64,000 nt of DNA from Trichuris trichiura. Lineage: Eukaryota > Nematoda > Enoplea > Trichinellida > Trichuridae. The position numbers and the translations under genes were made by a program. How positions within the stretch are numbered: position 1 is the stretch's first letter; each line of letters opens with the position of its first letter. The DNA lies in assembly GCA_037903355.1 (NCBI GenBank), contig JBAJFE010000026.1:4154001-4218000 (forward strand), read 5' to 3'. Under the pieces are notes generated by a model. That model worked only from the letters and a program-made list of their open reading frames with translations, was not told the DNA's origin and made no database searches. This document shows, one piece after another, positions 11,426 to 24,864 of this stretch.

Positions 11426-14400
11426 TCACTTCTTTTTACCCTGCAGACCAGCACCAGCATTAAACTTGAAAAGTATGATATCGCCATCTTCAACAGTATA
11501 GTTGCGACCTTGTTGTCGATATTTTCCAGCAGCCTAAATTGCAATCCATGTACAAGCAATGCGTAAAGTAAAAAAATTAACGTTTCCTTAAGAAACAAAT
11601 AGAAATCGCGCCATTAAAACTGTAATATTAAAGAAGAATTTCGAAAACAAAGCCAGTCAAAAAATATTTAACATGTTAGTGACATTGTAGCGTTTCATTT
11701 TACTCCCTAGCAGAGACAACTCACAATCCGTTTTTACCTTTACCATTATAGGTAAAAGGTCTAGCCAAAAGCTATACTAAGGCTTTTCTGAAATCATTCA
11801 CCATCCTTAATGGGATTGTCACAAAGGCTGTTACGCAGCCTGGCCTCAACTGCGCAACATTACGTAATCCCTTTGTGTGAGTCCACATTCCGGGCAAAAA
11901 CGTTACAAGACCTGAAAAGTTTATCATCCCGCTGTAAAATGAACGATAATAGCTCTCATTCGAAGCTTCGCGAAGTCCTCGCTTATGTTATGACCGAAGT
12001 GACGACAAAGCAAGATTAGGATACCACTAACCTCAGTGATCTTACTAACATATGAGCAAGACGATGCACTTGACCAGCTGTGCTATCTGTAATATTAGCA
12101 ATCCACTGCAATAACATTCTGCCTTCTGCTCGCCATTATTTCGCTGTCTATACATTTCCACGTACAGTAAAGCGTTTTTTTCATGATAAACCCCATTCTT
12201 GAAGGCTGCATGTTTTGCAGTGGGATTAATTCTATCGCGCACTGTAGCGAATGGACTTACTCGAATCTTGCCACGACCCTGCCCGGAATGTGAGCACCCG
12301 CGGCAGCGTTCTCCCAGCTTTGTGATGTTTGACGATCCAGTTACTGATGGCCCGTAATGGCAGTTCGTGAGGCCACTTCCATAATGGATCTATTGTAGCG
12401 TCTGTACCAACGACTCTCAAATGGTCTGCATGTCCCCATCCCAGGGAGCGCTCTCGAACTCCAGGGGATGCAAATAGACAAGGGAGGTTTGAGGTGTACT
12501 TTGAGCTAGGCCATTGGACAGAATGCTACCTAGCCACAGACGCCATTGAAGTTCCACCGGGAACTGTCCTGTAACCCCTCTCCACTCTATCACTTCAGCC
12601 AATCAACGCATATGACATCGACAAAGCTCATGATGGCATTCCTGACCTTGGGAAACACTGCTTCAGCCATTATGCCTAGTAGGAAGCGTTCTTCATCAGG
12701 ATAACCATCAGACATCGAGAATCGCAGTATTAAATCCTTCGCTTTATGTGAAGAGACGTTGCGCAGGAATTAGATAATTTACTTCAGGAAGTAATTGCCT
12801 ATCTGCTTTGTCTGCTGGGTACTTTCTAGTTATATTAGAAAACGCTGTTTCCATCTGCTTTACAAGCAAATTAGCGCCTATTCGCGTACATTCCTGACGA
12901 GTACGCGCCATTTTACTTCTGTTAGGTCTACTGTCGACGTCGCCACAATTTAAATATATGCTAGCCAAAGAGAAATGAGTGTATTGTATGATCGCATCTT
13001 GTGGAAACGCTTTGTGTGTCGTTGCGTTTATTTCGCTGCCACAAATTGACTACACCGTCCAGTGCATCATTGAACGTTGTCTGCATCGAGGAACTAAGCC
13101 CAGGCTGGCAGAGAGTTAACAACACTTGTGGCTGCAAAGACAAGTCCCAGCACCGTACACTGCTGTGCGGGTTGTGGTAAAAATGTTGTCTTTCTTCCCT
13201 CATCGTCTCTCGAAGAATACGTAATTCATACTGCAAGGGACCTCGTAATGAAAAAGCGCTGCCACCTGCAATTGGTCAGATGCTGTGACCTGTGTTCGTG
13301 CTTTGCAACCATGGAGCCGAACGCAACTGTGCCGGCCGAGCGTCTCTACCTGACGCTGTACGAAAACAGTTTTGGCAAATGAACTTGTAAACTTCCATTC
13401 AAATATTTTAGGCCGGCTGCTCCTCCTGTTCCACGATTTCAGCTGATAAGCAGCTCAAGCGGCCAGAAACTCTTAAACGGGGGTTCGCGATCCTGAGTTC
13501 GAGAAACACTAGTCTAAACTGAGCCACTACAGAGTGACTGTACGCACTCTCAGCGGTTCTGAGTTTCAGCTAACGTAGAAAAACTGTCAGCAACGTCCCA
13601 GGAGTCTTATGTTTCGGTTTAGGCTTGGGTGGTTCAGAGTTACTGTTAGTGAATTGTCGGTTTGAGTAGAAAAATAATGAGCAACGGCGGTGGCTTCATG
13701 GCTTCAACGTTTCAGTTGTCGTAAATTTCGATTTAGGCCTATGCCTCCTACAGCAACTGTTGGCAAAGTCATCCCGAAATGGGAAGTGTGACTTCTGAAA
13801 GACCTTACAAGGAAACGGCTCTATGGGACACGAAGAAAACACAATGGCAGACCCAGACAGTAGAGTCGGACCAGTTCACGGAGACTAACGCAAACACTAA
13901 ACAGTCGTCGAATATTGCTCCTTTTATTCACTTGAATTGCGATTGAAACTGTCAGCAATATTTACATGTCGCGAGAGCCTGTTTTACACGCTCAGAAAAT
14001 CAAAGAAACCCTCTATATTCGAAGTAATTTTACACGTAGCAGACGCAAACTTATCGTCGTCTACGGAACTGGAATCAATCTGCTTCGGCAGAAACACTTG
14101 CTGCTTAATAGTTAACTGATCGTTTGCTAAAAACATGTTGCGCAAGGGCAACATCACTTCGCAGTTCCTTACTATCATCTTACAACTTAGCCAATGGAAA
14201 AAAAATTTTCTGAATCTTTCTTGAATGAAAAGGAATCTTTCACTTAGCTGAAGGGGACAATCTAAATACCAAAAGCAGCTGTTCTCCTTTTATTAATAAG
14301 CCCTTTTTGTTAACAGAATAAGTTTAAAAAGCAAACCCTTGACGCGAAGTGAATTCAACATGGTAAACAGCTTTGCACACAAGAAACTGCATTACCACGC

Positions 14401-17400
14401 TAAAAAGAACCAATTTTTTAAAACAGGTTACCTCAACGTAAACAGCCAAAATTCATTCTTACGATGCAAAGAAATGATTGCAGAGTACCTTAACCGCTGC
14501 TTCGGATCCTTCGCTTTTGAGTTCATCAAATTTCATGACTTCCGCCATAATAAATCCTTTTTCGAAATCTGTGTGAATGCGGCCAGCTGCTTGCGCCGCT
14601 TTAGTTCCTTTCTAGAAATATCGAACAGGTGCCAGGCGAACGTCAACAAACACAGTCACCTGAATTGTCCATGCTTTCACTTCATCCTTTCCGGTGGTAA
14701 AAAAATACTCCAACTGCAATGCTTTATAACCACATTTGATTATCTTTGGCAGCGCGCTTAAAATGCAAAAACGAGCAATACAAAGCAAGTTAGGAGATTA
14801 TAGTATTCGCTCCGAGAAGAATGAATCAATAAAGTTAGATACACGGTATCGGAGAACTAATCACGACTCCCTTTCCATTGCTCTAGAATGTCTAGCATTT
14901 TTCATAAGAGTTCACGGTGCTTTTGTCCGTTTTTAATGACAAAAAGGTTGTCCGGAGCTTTCGATTCACCGCGGGAACCATCCTCAGGGGAGTAGTTCGT
15001 TAGCTATTGTCTGGAATTTTGCATTTTTTGCTACCCCACGTTTTTCTCAATTAAAAATTTTAATTTATTTTTTGCCGTCATTTATTTTGGTTCTCTTAAG
15101 TGTCTGTTTTGTGTCATTCAATTGTTTCCGTTCTTTTCTCCTTCCCCCTTTTCTTTTTCCTTATTTAATATTATTCTCAGTTTTTAGACCACCAAGAAAG
15201 TCCACCCTTTAATTAAAATACTTAGAGTGACTAACGCACTACAATAAGCGCTGTGTTCCATCACTCGTGCGCTGAAGACGAGACTGAAGTTTTCTGGAAA
15301 TTTCGCACAATAGAAGAGCTTCACAGGCTGAAGTTTTTGTATGTGTATTATGCATTTCCAAGCGCCTGTTAAAAAGAGTTTCATTTTCAATAAAGGGGAC
15401 TTGATTATACGCGGAACTTCTTATTCATGGCTAGTCCTCAAGCCGAATTCTTAGGAAAAGGCGGGCATACTGCATTAACATGTGGTCAAAGTACTTTAAG
15501 AGAAATCAAGAACTCACCTGGAAGAATTAACACTTTCCAAATATTTTGTTCTTTCTTCGACGTCCATATCAACTAACTTAGCTTCAAGAGCTCCACTGAA
15601 TGGAACTAGAGTACTTCCCGGATCGTTTTCATCAATATAGGCTTTGATCTTTCCCAGCCTTAACTCACACAACGGCATGCGAGATTATTTGCAAATTAGG
15701 TTACCTTTTAAACAAACACTTGAAAAAACAAGCTACTTACCACTTATTCTTTTTCTTTATATAGTCTTCTTCAGAGATATTAGCCAGATAAACGATTGGC
15801 TTGGCCGTCAGGAACAAATGCTTATTAAGAGCTTCGACCTTTAAAATACGTCATTAAAACCAACAGGAAAGTAATGCTTTAATAAAACTTATTCATCAAA
15901 ATTAAATCTAGAATGTCGATAGCAACTTCTGCTTCAAAACATATCAGAACTTTTACTAGCTAGCCTAATCTTAATAAGCTAATAGCAAAGTGTGATGTCA
16001 AGTAATTAGATTTCCCGACGATTCATTGAGAGAGAGCACACTTTCAGCAAAATTACTCCAGTGAGATATCTTGTTAAATAAAACCGTCCACTGAATGCGG
16101 CTGGTTTCTGCAGCGTTATTAATATTTATTTAAAGGCGTAAAATGTGATCAGATAACGAAACACGTCATTCAGCACACTTCATCAACACGTGAAAATAGA
16201 AATTTACTCGTATCACAGAATCACAAAATATTAGACCACTTCCTAGCCTTAAGCTTAAGTTTAAGTTTATGCAAGCGGTGAGCTTTTAACACAAGGCAAA
16301 ACTAAAAGATATTCATACAGCAAAGCATTGAACAACGCGTTTTTTTCGAGCGTCCTGAAATTTTCTGGAGCTTTCAAAGTCTAAAGCACGCAAGCAAATG
16401 GAGAGACGTTGAAATATCGGACATTAAGACCAAACCAAATCCAAATGCTCATTAGTCCGTAACACCTTAGCATTTCTTACGATAAAACAAGAGTAGATCA
16501 GTCAGTAAACCAAAACGTATGCACACAGGGATAGACCTTCATCAGCAGCTTTCGCGCTAGGGAGAAATACAGACGAATGTGAGAACACAGCTGGGCAGTA
16601 ATATTTTGCATGGTTTTTTAACAGTTAAAAGACCACAGCAGCTACATTTTAACAGAGCAGAAAAGGAGTCTATGAAAAAATGAGAAGTTTAATAAACAAT
16701 GCTGGCTGAGGGTCTTGTCACGCATGCGTCCCACCGTCATACGGTAAGTTTGCCGGCCATTCTGTCCTGCCCTTTCCTAAGCCTAACACTAAACACAAGG
16801 CTTCTGTTTTGGCTTAGATTCCGATAAGGGCGAAAAAGGGTGATTGGCATGATCTCCAGTAAAGACAAAACAAGTTAAGGCCGTGTAGGAGGTGGACAAC
16901 GCCCATTTTATTTTATCAGTAACCCCACGATTATCATTTGCGGCTAGCCTCATTTTGTCATTCCTGACAATGGATTTCAGAGAGGCTGCGCTCATAGAGT
17001 AAACATCACAACTAATGGTCGTTAAAGGGACCGGTAACCCCTTAGCAGTCCTTGTACTACGCTAACAATAAACCTTACTGCCTTGAAAGCTCCTCAAGGG
17101 ATGTCTGCCTTGCGGCAGCAGACAGCTGAAAAACGTGCACCACGATTTTCCAACATACTTGAACAGACGTTACGTAAGAGACGTCCAGTATTAGGCAATC
17201 AATCCGGTTAAACTGGCCTCTAATTCGTTGTCTTTACTGATAGGGAGATTAAGCACTATGAACAAAACCTTTATTTTCCAGTGGCAAAAAAGACATTGGG
17301 GCATACAAGTGATGTTCAGAAAGTTCTCAGAAAAACAGTGTACTGTCTAAAAGGAAGCCAACCGATGAGTCAAAACGTGTTTAATCTTATCTCCGTTGTC

Positions 17401-20400
17401 TTCAGACTTGTACGGAAAGGCGGCCTTATTTGACTCTGCGCGTGTGGTACAAGCTGCTCCTAAAGTAATCGTTTTTCTTGTAATATGGAAAACCTTCGTT
17501 TTGAGGTCAGAGCCAACATTAAATTTTTATCCAACTTTGGTTGGCAGCCGAGCAGGATTATTCAATCTTTATAGCAGGTTTACGGAAGTAGTGCACCATC
17601 TAACTCGGTTGTCTATGTTTGGATAAGGCGTTTCAAGGAGGGTACAGAAGCCATCGAAGACGATTGGAGAGCGGGAAGGCCAGCAACCGCAATGAACGAA
17701 GGATTCGTACCCCTTACTTAGAACATAGTAGAAGGAAACCGCAGAATTATCATAAGGAGAATTGCTAGAATGGCTGGAACTTTCTTCCATTCAGCATTTG
17801 GAATATTGCATGAAAACCTTGGTCTCAGGAAGCTTTCAGCTCGGTAGGTCCCGAAAGCGTTGCGCGAATAACAGCTGCTTCGACGCTTTAACCTTTCTCG
17901 AGAACTTTTAACGAAGATTGAAGCAAATGAGACATGGTTTCTTGACCGTGTCATCATGGGAGATGAGACGTGGATCTACCAATATGACCCCGAAGGCTAG
18001 ATTTGATCTACGCAGCGGTTACCGGAGGTGTCAGCAGGTCCAGTCAAGTTCAAGGCAGAACGATCGGCTGGAAAGGTTATGGCGACCATATTCTGAGACT
18101 CGGACAGAGTAATTCTGACTCACTTTCTCGAAGAAAAACGAACAGTCACGGTAGGTTATTACAAAGCAGTATTGCTAAAATTAAAGACCGCACGGGCAAG
18201 AAAACGGCGCGGCAAGTTGCACCTCAGTGTCCTTTTCCATCACGATAACGGGCTGGCTCATTCGTCAAGGATTGTAAGGACTATTCTTCGTGAGTTTTCC
18301 CGGGAATTCATTCCACGCCCGCCCTACAGTCCCGATGTTACCCGTCAGACTTTTTCCTCTTCCCAAAGTTAAGAGAACATGTAAAGGCATGCTGTTCGAG
18401 TCAATGGATGAAGCGAAACGCGCCGTCTCAACTTGGTGGAATACACAGACCCAGGATTCTACAAGGGAAGTTTGTGGAGGCGGAGACATCGTCTGCAGAA
18501 GTGCCTAAAATTTTTATTTAATTGTTCCGAGAACTTTTCGAACAACCCTAGTATGTTCGATCGTCTTACAGGCGACACTGGCGGAATGTTCAACAATCGT
18601 TGATGTTTTAAGTGTCTATTTTATTATGGCCTTCAGAACTTTCTTAGTTTTTTCATGCCACGTGGTCTTTATTCCGTCGAGTGTTTCCACGACATTGTTG
18701 CAATGGGTTGGGCAGACAGTGTTTTTGCAGTATGTCAAACTCTAAAATACACCTAGTTTTCGGAACAAGAAAACATCTTGCCCAGCCTGGCGCGTTGCGC
18801 ACTAAAGACGAAACGAGACGTGCTGGAGCTGTTGTTCTATAATTTAAAATTGATAGCTAACTTACTGCAACGGATCGCATTACAAACAAACTTCGTTTAA
18901 TGTCGTCTCGCTTTCTACTATCAAGAAGTTAAAAAATAATAATGATACCAAACCGACATTTATACTTCTTGAACAAATATGAATGTTTCTGCAACTGACG
19001 TTCATCTTTACGCGCGCATCTAAGTGAAAGGAAACAAAGTCATGCTGCACTTAGGAGGCGAAAGTTTTGCATCTAAGAGGCAGTACAGTACTAAATGAAT
19101 ACTGCATGCTTCCTAACTGGCCTGTAGTCCTTTACGCGAGAATTTTCAAACGTTCAAGGTTCGCCTTAAGTTATACGTCGAAAGCTCAAACGGAAAACCG
19201 CTCTGTTATTTTCCTAAAAACTGTTCATCTACTCTTAGGCAAAACGCTTGCTACGTTCAATTAATAAACTTGAAAAAAACTTGCAAGAATCTTGTAAGAA
19301 CTTCATAGTTTACATAAAAAAGATAGGATAAAAACAAACGAAATTGGAATAAAAGCAAGAACCTCCTTATCCGACCAACTTCCGAAACGAACATGACGTT
19401 TCTCATCCGCTAACAATTTTCGTACGTTCAGGAGAGTTTGCTAAAGTTGAAATTACTGAGAAAACGGCTAAATCAAGAACACTCACAAACTCAAATGTTT
19501 TAGCCTTGTCGTTTGACCGTTCTACTACTTTTGCAGCCTTTTCTACTAATGCATTTACGTGCTGCAAATCCTTCAATCGCAACTCTTCATAAATTATGCC
19601 AATGTCTCGAACAGGATTGACATCGCCTTCAACGTGAGTAACATCTTCATCTTCAAAGGCGCCTAGAACAGAAATGAAAAAGCAACCAGGTAGACGGAAA
19701 CCGCTAAACTTACGGCACATTTCGAACACTGCATCGCAGGCGTTTATGTGTGAAAGGAAGGCGTTGCCTAGCCCAATACCATCGCTTGCACCTTTCGTTA
19801 AACCGGCAACATCGACTACATTTAGAAACGCTGGAATTTTCCTATAAAAAAATACAACTGTTCGACAAAACCATTTTAAAATATTGGGAACAATAAGAGG
19901 CTGTCTACTCTATGATAACCCGTACAAAAATTCACAGTTTTCCATGGAGAAGACCTTTAGGTATTTCCGGAAAACTAACCTAGCTTTCGGAGTGAGTTTG
20001 TTCCCGCCTTTAGCGTTTATCAAATTGGAATGTGCCTGAAATTAACGCCAATTTTGAAAATAAAATACCACTTCCCGTCAATTACGATTATGTTAGCAAA
20101 AACGAGAGATGAAACCCAATTACGTACTAAGCTCTTCAACAACTAAAGTAGGATTATCTTTACGCACTAGTCAACTGGCGAAACTCCGTTAACATTTTCT
20201 TGCGAGACATTCACGGTGATGTCAGTTTCATGAAGATAATGCTACCACGAACACTGGATGCTTCTTAACGGCTCTGAAGGTTTTCATGATGGAGTTTTCT
20301 TATGGCTTTCTGTCTTGCCCGTTGTTGGTTTTTGAAATAACCGAAGCAAATGCCCTACCATCCAACAGATGGATGAGCAGTTATTAAGAAAAATTCAGAA

Positions 20401-23400
20401 CAACGTCACGTTCAAACGATGTTACACAATGAACGTGTAACAGGAAAATGTTATACAACGAAGGTGTTATGTAGTTCAAAATTTTTCTTAATAACTGCTC
20501 ATCCATCCGTTGCTAAGGCATTTGCTTTCGTTATTTCAGAAACCAGCAAGACAGAAAGCCATAAGAAAACTCCATCGTGAAGACAAAGTAACATTCTTAA
20601 TTTCAGGGTCCGTCAGCTTCCGGCGGCGAAGCTTGATGATTGTTACAGTGCAGCAATTAAGTTATAAGTCGGGATGGCGTAGCGTAACGTCCCGTCTTGA
20701 TCTTAAAGCCTGTCCAATTGTTAGAGCTTGCGTATTGTTTTGTTTTTAAATCTTTTGGTCTCTTAAATGCTTTTGCTGTTTGCGTTTCGCCCTTCTTCAT
20801 TCCGTTGTTTGGTCATCGTCTTCGACTCTTGTTTCTTTTTCGTTCTTCTTTTGTGCTCTTGCGCGGTTTGTTTTTCTTGAATTCTGTTTATTCTTTATTT
20901 CTTCATACCTGTTTTTGTTTTTTTCTTCTTTCGTTCTTTATTTTCATTTCCCATTTCCTTAACTCTTTCTTCGTCTTTTACCGCTTCAAGTTCCACTAAA
21001 CTGTTTGATTGTCTTCTTTTAACTCTGCATTTTCACTTTTTTTGATTCTTCTTTATTCTCTCATTGTTCGCTTCATTTAGTTGTTGTCTTCTTCTGTCCC
21101 GTTTGTCTTTTTTCTCATTTCTGTCTTTGGTCTTATGTTGTCCTTGGTCTTCTTCTAGTTGTCTTCATTCTTTTCTCAGACTCCCTTGTTGGTCTTTTTT
21201 CACGGTCTGCTCAAAATTCGTGCAAACAGGAAGGACATGTGTTGAGCCAGGACGACGTTTCAGATTGAAAAGTATCGAAATGTGGTTCAGACTCTACCGA
21301 CTTTATGTCTTTGACAATAGTCAATGGCACTATTATGTCGAACATACAAATGCTTCCCTGATTTTTCGCAGGTTATAGCTAGTTTCACGGCATAAAATTC
21401 TTTGGTAGAGCCGTTGTAAGTAGTCTGTAGTGCGGGTTATGACTGCCAATCATCTGGGACAATGTTCCATTACCTCAGCAGCTTTAAAATTCCACAACCT
21501 CCTCGTTTGGTTCACTAATTCATCTTAAAATTCGGCTTTTGCAAAGAAGAAACGTTGAGAGGGGACACAGAGTTTGAAACGCTGAGGAAGGAAAACCAGC
21601 TTCGCTCCTGTTACGAAGCGGAACAGTCACAACGAGCTTCCTAGATCATTCCAAGTTTTTCATCAGAAAGGTCCTTCCATGACCTTTCATGGAAGCACGT
21701 GAATCAACCCTTTGCCCAACTTAATTATGTAGTTTACACTACAAATAGGATAGTCACTTAATAACTGCGTCAGTTCGTACAAACTTTCTCAACCTTTCCC
21801 GCATCAGTAGCCTCAGCATACCCTGCGCCCCCTACTTCCACTCACCCCGGTATTCTCCTGAAACATCTCACCAGCTCCTTCGTCAGACACGAGCAAATTG
21901 AGACAGCTTTAGCGGATGGTTTACGTCTGTTCCTGTCTGCTTCTACTGCCTCACCTGTGTTTTCCGCGTTCATAAAAAAACATAGAAACGGAAAAAGATC
22001 AGGGAAGATTCAAAACCCTACTTCTAAATGAATGGAGTGCTAATTAATGGGAAGACTGATCTGCCGCAGTGAAACTAATTTGTCCGTACTTGGATTCACG
22101 CTAGTACGCCGCAACCTCAAGTTCCCTCGTTTCGATTTTGCAGCACGTGACAAATCTAGAACAGTGTTTGCAACCGCAAGCAGCTTCCTCAGCTGGCAGC
22201 TTTGACAGCAACAGCAGAATTTAATGTAAGCAAACCTGCGCATTAATTGCTGCTGAGTTTCTGACCTTTGTCTATCATTAAGATCAAAACCTCCATACAG
22301 ACGACGTAACAGTGCCCTCACTATACGTCCCACGTAAATTCTGGTTTCTGTCAAAGTTGTTTCCTCATTTAAACGAAAACAGTTGTAACGTGTTGCTAAT
22401 GATCCATTGCAAGGTGCATGTCCTAACGACACTGAAACAGCGCGTACCTGGAATGGACTGTATTTTTCTATGAGCATGGAGACGATCGGCTTAATCACGT
22501 AATCACGTATACACAGCAAAAACGGAAACCTTGCGCAATACGTCAGATTTCTGAGGCAAAAGTTTAAGACTAAAAACTTTTGCTACCAGCTGTTACAAAA
22601 AGTGTGTGACACTGGCAAATGCGATGGTAGTTTCGAAAAGCAAAGCAGCTACAAACATACTGATAATTTACCTTTCTGGTTTGTAAAACTCACACAGATA
22701 ATCGAAGCGCTCGTCCGGGACAGCGACTCTACCTGAAAATAAGTCGAAGTAGACCAGAAGTAGATACTGCGGATTAACTTTCGTTAGGATCGATGGTACA
22801 GAATGGAAAATTTTCGGCAGGAACGGCACTCTTCGTCAAAACGTTAAAGAAAGTGGATTTCCTATAAAGAAAATGGAATAAACCAACATTCTTTGATCAA
22901 ATAATTATGCAAAGCTACAGCGCATAACAGGGATAACACGCTTTGCAAATAAAAATCTTTTGGTAAACTTAACCGGTTTTCATGTTCCTCTTTCACAACG
23001 ACGCTCACCTACTGCTGACCCTACTCTTATGCAATGACTAATATTTATGTCTTACAACGAGTGAACCTGGACGTGTGGGCATGAAACGAAGATCATTAAA
23101 TGAGGATTATTCGCACTCTTATGAACCGATATCCTAAATGGAGATGCCGAAGCGCAACAGTTTGCTCTGGCAAAACGTCAGTCCGGACTGGCATTGGTTC
23201 CAATCGAACTCTGAACAGAAATCTTAAACACCAGGCCTCAGAGTGTACTTTAAAACTCCTTCTTCATTACGCTCAGTCTTACGTAACGACAAATAAAAGA
23301 TACCACCAGACGAGAAGCCGGATGTTGTTTATAAGATCATGTGTGATTACAACTCCTGCAAATGAAAAACGGGCAACACTATTTCACAGGTTTAAGCAGC

Positions 23401-24864
23401 ACTTGGACGCACTCAGTCCATTACAAACGAGTTTTTCTCCAATTAAATGGACAACAACCAACAAGATTGTATTTGAACAATTCGCAGACAAGCAATGGAA
23501 AAACAGTACTCAACGTGACTTAACGTAAAGGGCGTGGCGGAGAACAGAAACATAAGTACAAACACACTACGAAGATGGAAACCCAGCGGAGACGATGGCA
23601 GACGCGATCCAAAAGCTCAGCTGTCTTTCAACATTCCTCTCAATGTTTGCTCGACCTCACACCAACGACCACTTGTCGCGAGAGCCTGTTTTCCGTACGA
23701 AGAATAAGAGGTGTTTTACATCCGCCACAATATCACCATCAACCGCGATAACGGTGTCGAAGTTAGCGAAGCGTTGACTAAAGTGATCAACCAAAACAGG
23801 TGCTGCACGTTAGCTCTTTAACTTGTTTTCTCCGGTATAAAAGCTCCGGCAATCACATCTGCCTATGCCTTGCCGCTGAAGACGGAAACAGACGTGCTCC
23901 GAAAGCCTTCGTTTTTCCGCATTCGCTCATTTCCTTTATACCGCTCAACAGGAACAACGCGTTTGTTAGTAAAGAAAAACACAAAGACCCGTTATGTGCA
24001 GTCCCATCTTTAGTAGTAATCCCCACACAACAGAAAAGAAGTTTTACTGCTCTCCGTTGCAAAATAGCGCAACTCCGAAAACGTATTCATTCATTGATAC
24101 ATCTTGTCCACACCGATGACCTCTCGTCCAGGCATTGACAAGTTTGTTTCGCAGCTTAAACTGTAGTTCAATAAAATCCCATTATAAATTGTTTCAACGT
24201 TAAAATTTATTACTTAGTTATTTAATTTCCCAACTTTTTCATTGAAAATGTAATTCTTCTGTACTACTGCTGTGTAAGACACTTCATAACGCGCTACGGA
24301 TGAATCACACATGGTGATTGTAGTCTTTTATTACTGAAAGCGTAGCTTTCGACGTTTTGCGTCTCGTCATCAGTGATATGTAGAACGGCAAAGGTAATTT
24401 AAACCTAAGATCCAGGTTGGGTAGCCTTCTAGTTGCAATGTCACAAAAACTTTAATCGGGAAGTAATATAAGTACATTACAGCCCATTTAGTAGCCAGCG
24501 ACGACACGAAAGCATGAATCAGTTTTCGTTAAGACTTATTTCGGGTGGTACTACGGCAAGCAATGAAAAATTTCTTACAACGATAACAGATTGAAGAAAT
24601 TTAAAAATTCACCTGAAATTGAAGAATAACAAATCATTCCTCACAGGAGCGAAATTACTAATTGTGTTCAAAGTTCCTGTCACTACTACCGAGAAGTTAC
24701 AGATAATTACAACGCAGAGATAGTAAATGGTGTCTGCTAAAGAAAAGCAAAATGGAAGCTTACCCCACGTTTGGAAGTCCAACGATGCCAACTTTCAGAT
24801 TGGTTCCAATACGACCTATCAACGTAGGCCGTTTCTCTGCATTTTCCTTGTTTTTCGGAGGCAT
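11426..24864 (-). CDS. OLA1: Obg-like ATPase 1 (YchF/OLA1 family), complete, 11 coding exons
   Basis: Translation-factor-class P-loop ATPase, cytosolic, of the YchF subfamily, which hydrolyses ATP rather than GTP. Coding exons in transcript order (+ coordinates): 24764-24864, 22779-22861, 22672-22732, 19714-19841, 19487-19662, 19363-19440, 15741-15838, 15518-15658, 14660-14756, 14489-14611, 11426-11533. Phases join without conflict and total 1194 nt (397 aa plus stop), the usual family length (about 396). Exon 1 starts [11 protein letters not shown] and carries the P-loop GLPNVGKST across the first junction. Switch region [10 protein letters not shown] is in exon 4 and LANISEEDY (the atypical G4 position) in exon 7. 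The C-terminal TGS-like part includes [18 protein letters not shown] (exon 10) and ends in lysines. All introns are GT-AG; donors include GTTAAT, GTTCTT and GTACTC. Introns are either 46-82 nt or 0.76-3.5 kb. The 3.5-kb intron holds a dead mariner. Nematode-like termini; no frameshift or stop seen. Confidence 0.95.
11534..14488 (-). other. OLA1 intron 10 (2.95 kb) with unassigned repeat material
   Basis: 12240-12600 minus reads [20 protein letters not shown] and neighbours in a retroelement-like way but was not assigned. A segment at 13535-13600 (ACGCACTCTCAGCGGTTCTG) has a relative at 59495-59560 (ACGCACTGTTAGCGGTTCTA). Confidence 0.35.
14955..14987 (-). ncRNA. Hammerhead-ribozyme-like core (degenerate)
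   Basis: CTGAGGA-T-GGTTC-loop-GAATC-GAAAGCTC. Stem II is 5 bp with one wobble. Lies in OLA1 intron 8, sense to OLA1. Confidence 0.35.
17312..18550 (+). mobile_element. Mariner element, inactive copy 1 (in OLA1 intron 6)
   Basis: Terminal sequences TGTTCAGAAAGTTCTCAG (left) and GAGAACTTTTCGAACA (right) form imperfect inverted ends. Between them lies a mariner transposase ruined by several stops and frameshifts. Recognisable parts: [32 protein letters not shown] (first catalytic Asp kept), [10 protein letters not shown] (second), and RPPYSPDV (third region). It lies on the strand opposite to OLA1. Size is typical (about 1.24 kb). Confidence 0.88.
20284..20581. repeat. Palindrome built from the conserved box family
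   Basis: Arms of about 105-115 bp: left reads GATGGAGTTTTCTTATGGC.. to GAGCAGTTATTAAGAAAAAT; right is the complement, starting AATTTTTCTTAATAACTGC. The arms contain the box CTCATCCATCCGTTG that follows the ribozyme-like core elsewhere. No intact core in the spacer. In OLA1 intron 3. Confidence 0.75.
20740..21200 (+). repeat. Pyrimidine-rich low-complexity tract
   Basis: Strongly T/C-biased for about 450 bp with frequent TTCTT and TTTTC runs; open frames here are artefacts of the bias. In OLA1 intron 3, so the transcript strand is purine-rich. A shorter similar tract is at 3040-3260. Confidence 0.7.
21790..22050 (+). repeat. Dispersed repeat family (copy 1)
   Basis: Contains GAGCAAATTGAGACAGCTTT, GGATGGTTTACGTCTGTTCC and AAACGGAAAAAGATCAGGG. 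Matches 37215-37475 in the same order. Confidence 0.6.
22040..22519 (-). CDS. Hypothetical 159-aa reading frame in OLA1 intron 3
   Basis: One of the longest frames in the window outside the transposons. Contains [20 protein letters not shown] and [19 protein letters not shown]. No recognised family; it overlaps a dispersed repeat (21790-22050) at its 3' end. Probably not a gene, but noted. Confidence 0.15.
   Translation of the reverse strand: MLCIRDYVIKPIVSMLIEKYSPFQVRAVSVSLGHAPCNGSLATRYNCFRLNEETTLTETRIYVGRIVRALLRRLYGGFDLNDRQRSETQQQLMRRFAYIKFCCCCQSCQLRKLLAVANTVLDLSRAAKSKRGNLRLRRTSVNPSTDKLVSLRQISLPIN
23876..23908 (+). ncRNA. Hammerhead-like core, decayed
   Basis: CTGAAGA-C-GGA with a TCC partner, then GAAAGCCT; stem III closing base changed. 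In OLA1 intron 1, antisense. Confidence 0.25.
24343..24373 (-). ncRNA. Hammerhead-ribozyme-like core (degenerate)
   Basis: CTGATGA, three bases, GACG-CAAAA-CGTC, GAAAGCTA. Three rather than one base before stem II. In OLA1 intron 1. Confidence 0.3.

Noticed and set aside
13470..13505. GGGGGTTCGCGATCC..GAGTTCGAG resembling a tRNA T-arm
   Set aside because: No acceptor, D-arm or anticodon arm can be folded around it.
14339..14761. 140-codon plus-strand open frame
   Set aside because: It is the antisense shadow of OLA1 exons 9 and 10; the minus strand has conserved protein and correct splice sites.
16530..16560. CATCAGCAGCTTTCGCGC looking like a hammerhead core on the minus strand
   Set aside because: GAAAGCTG and CTGATGA are in the wrong order and spacing for the type I arrangement; no stem II.
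20697..21378. Hydrophobic, Phe/Ser/Leu-rich frames suggesting membrane proteins
   Set aside because: They come from a pyrimidine-rich low-complexity tract; any T/C-rich DNA translates this way.
23100..23528. 142-codon plus-strand open frame in OLA1 intron 1
   Set aside because: No domain, no repeat-family coding match, composition like random translation.
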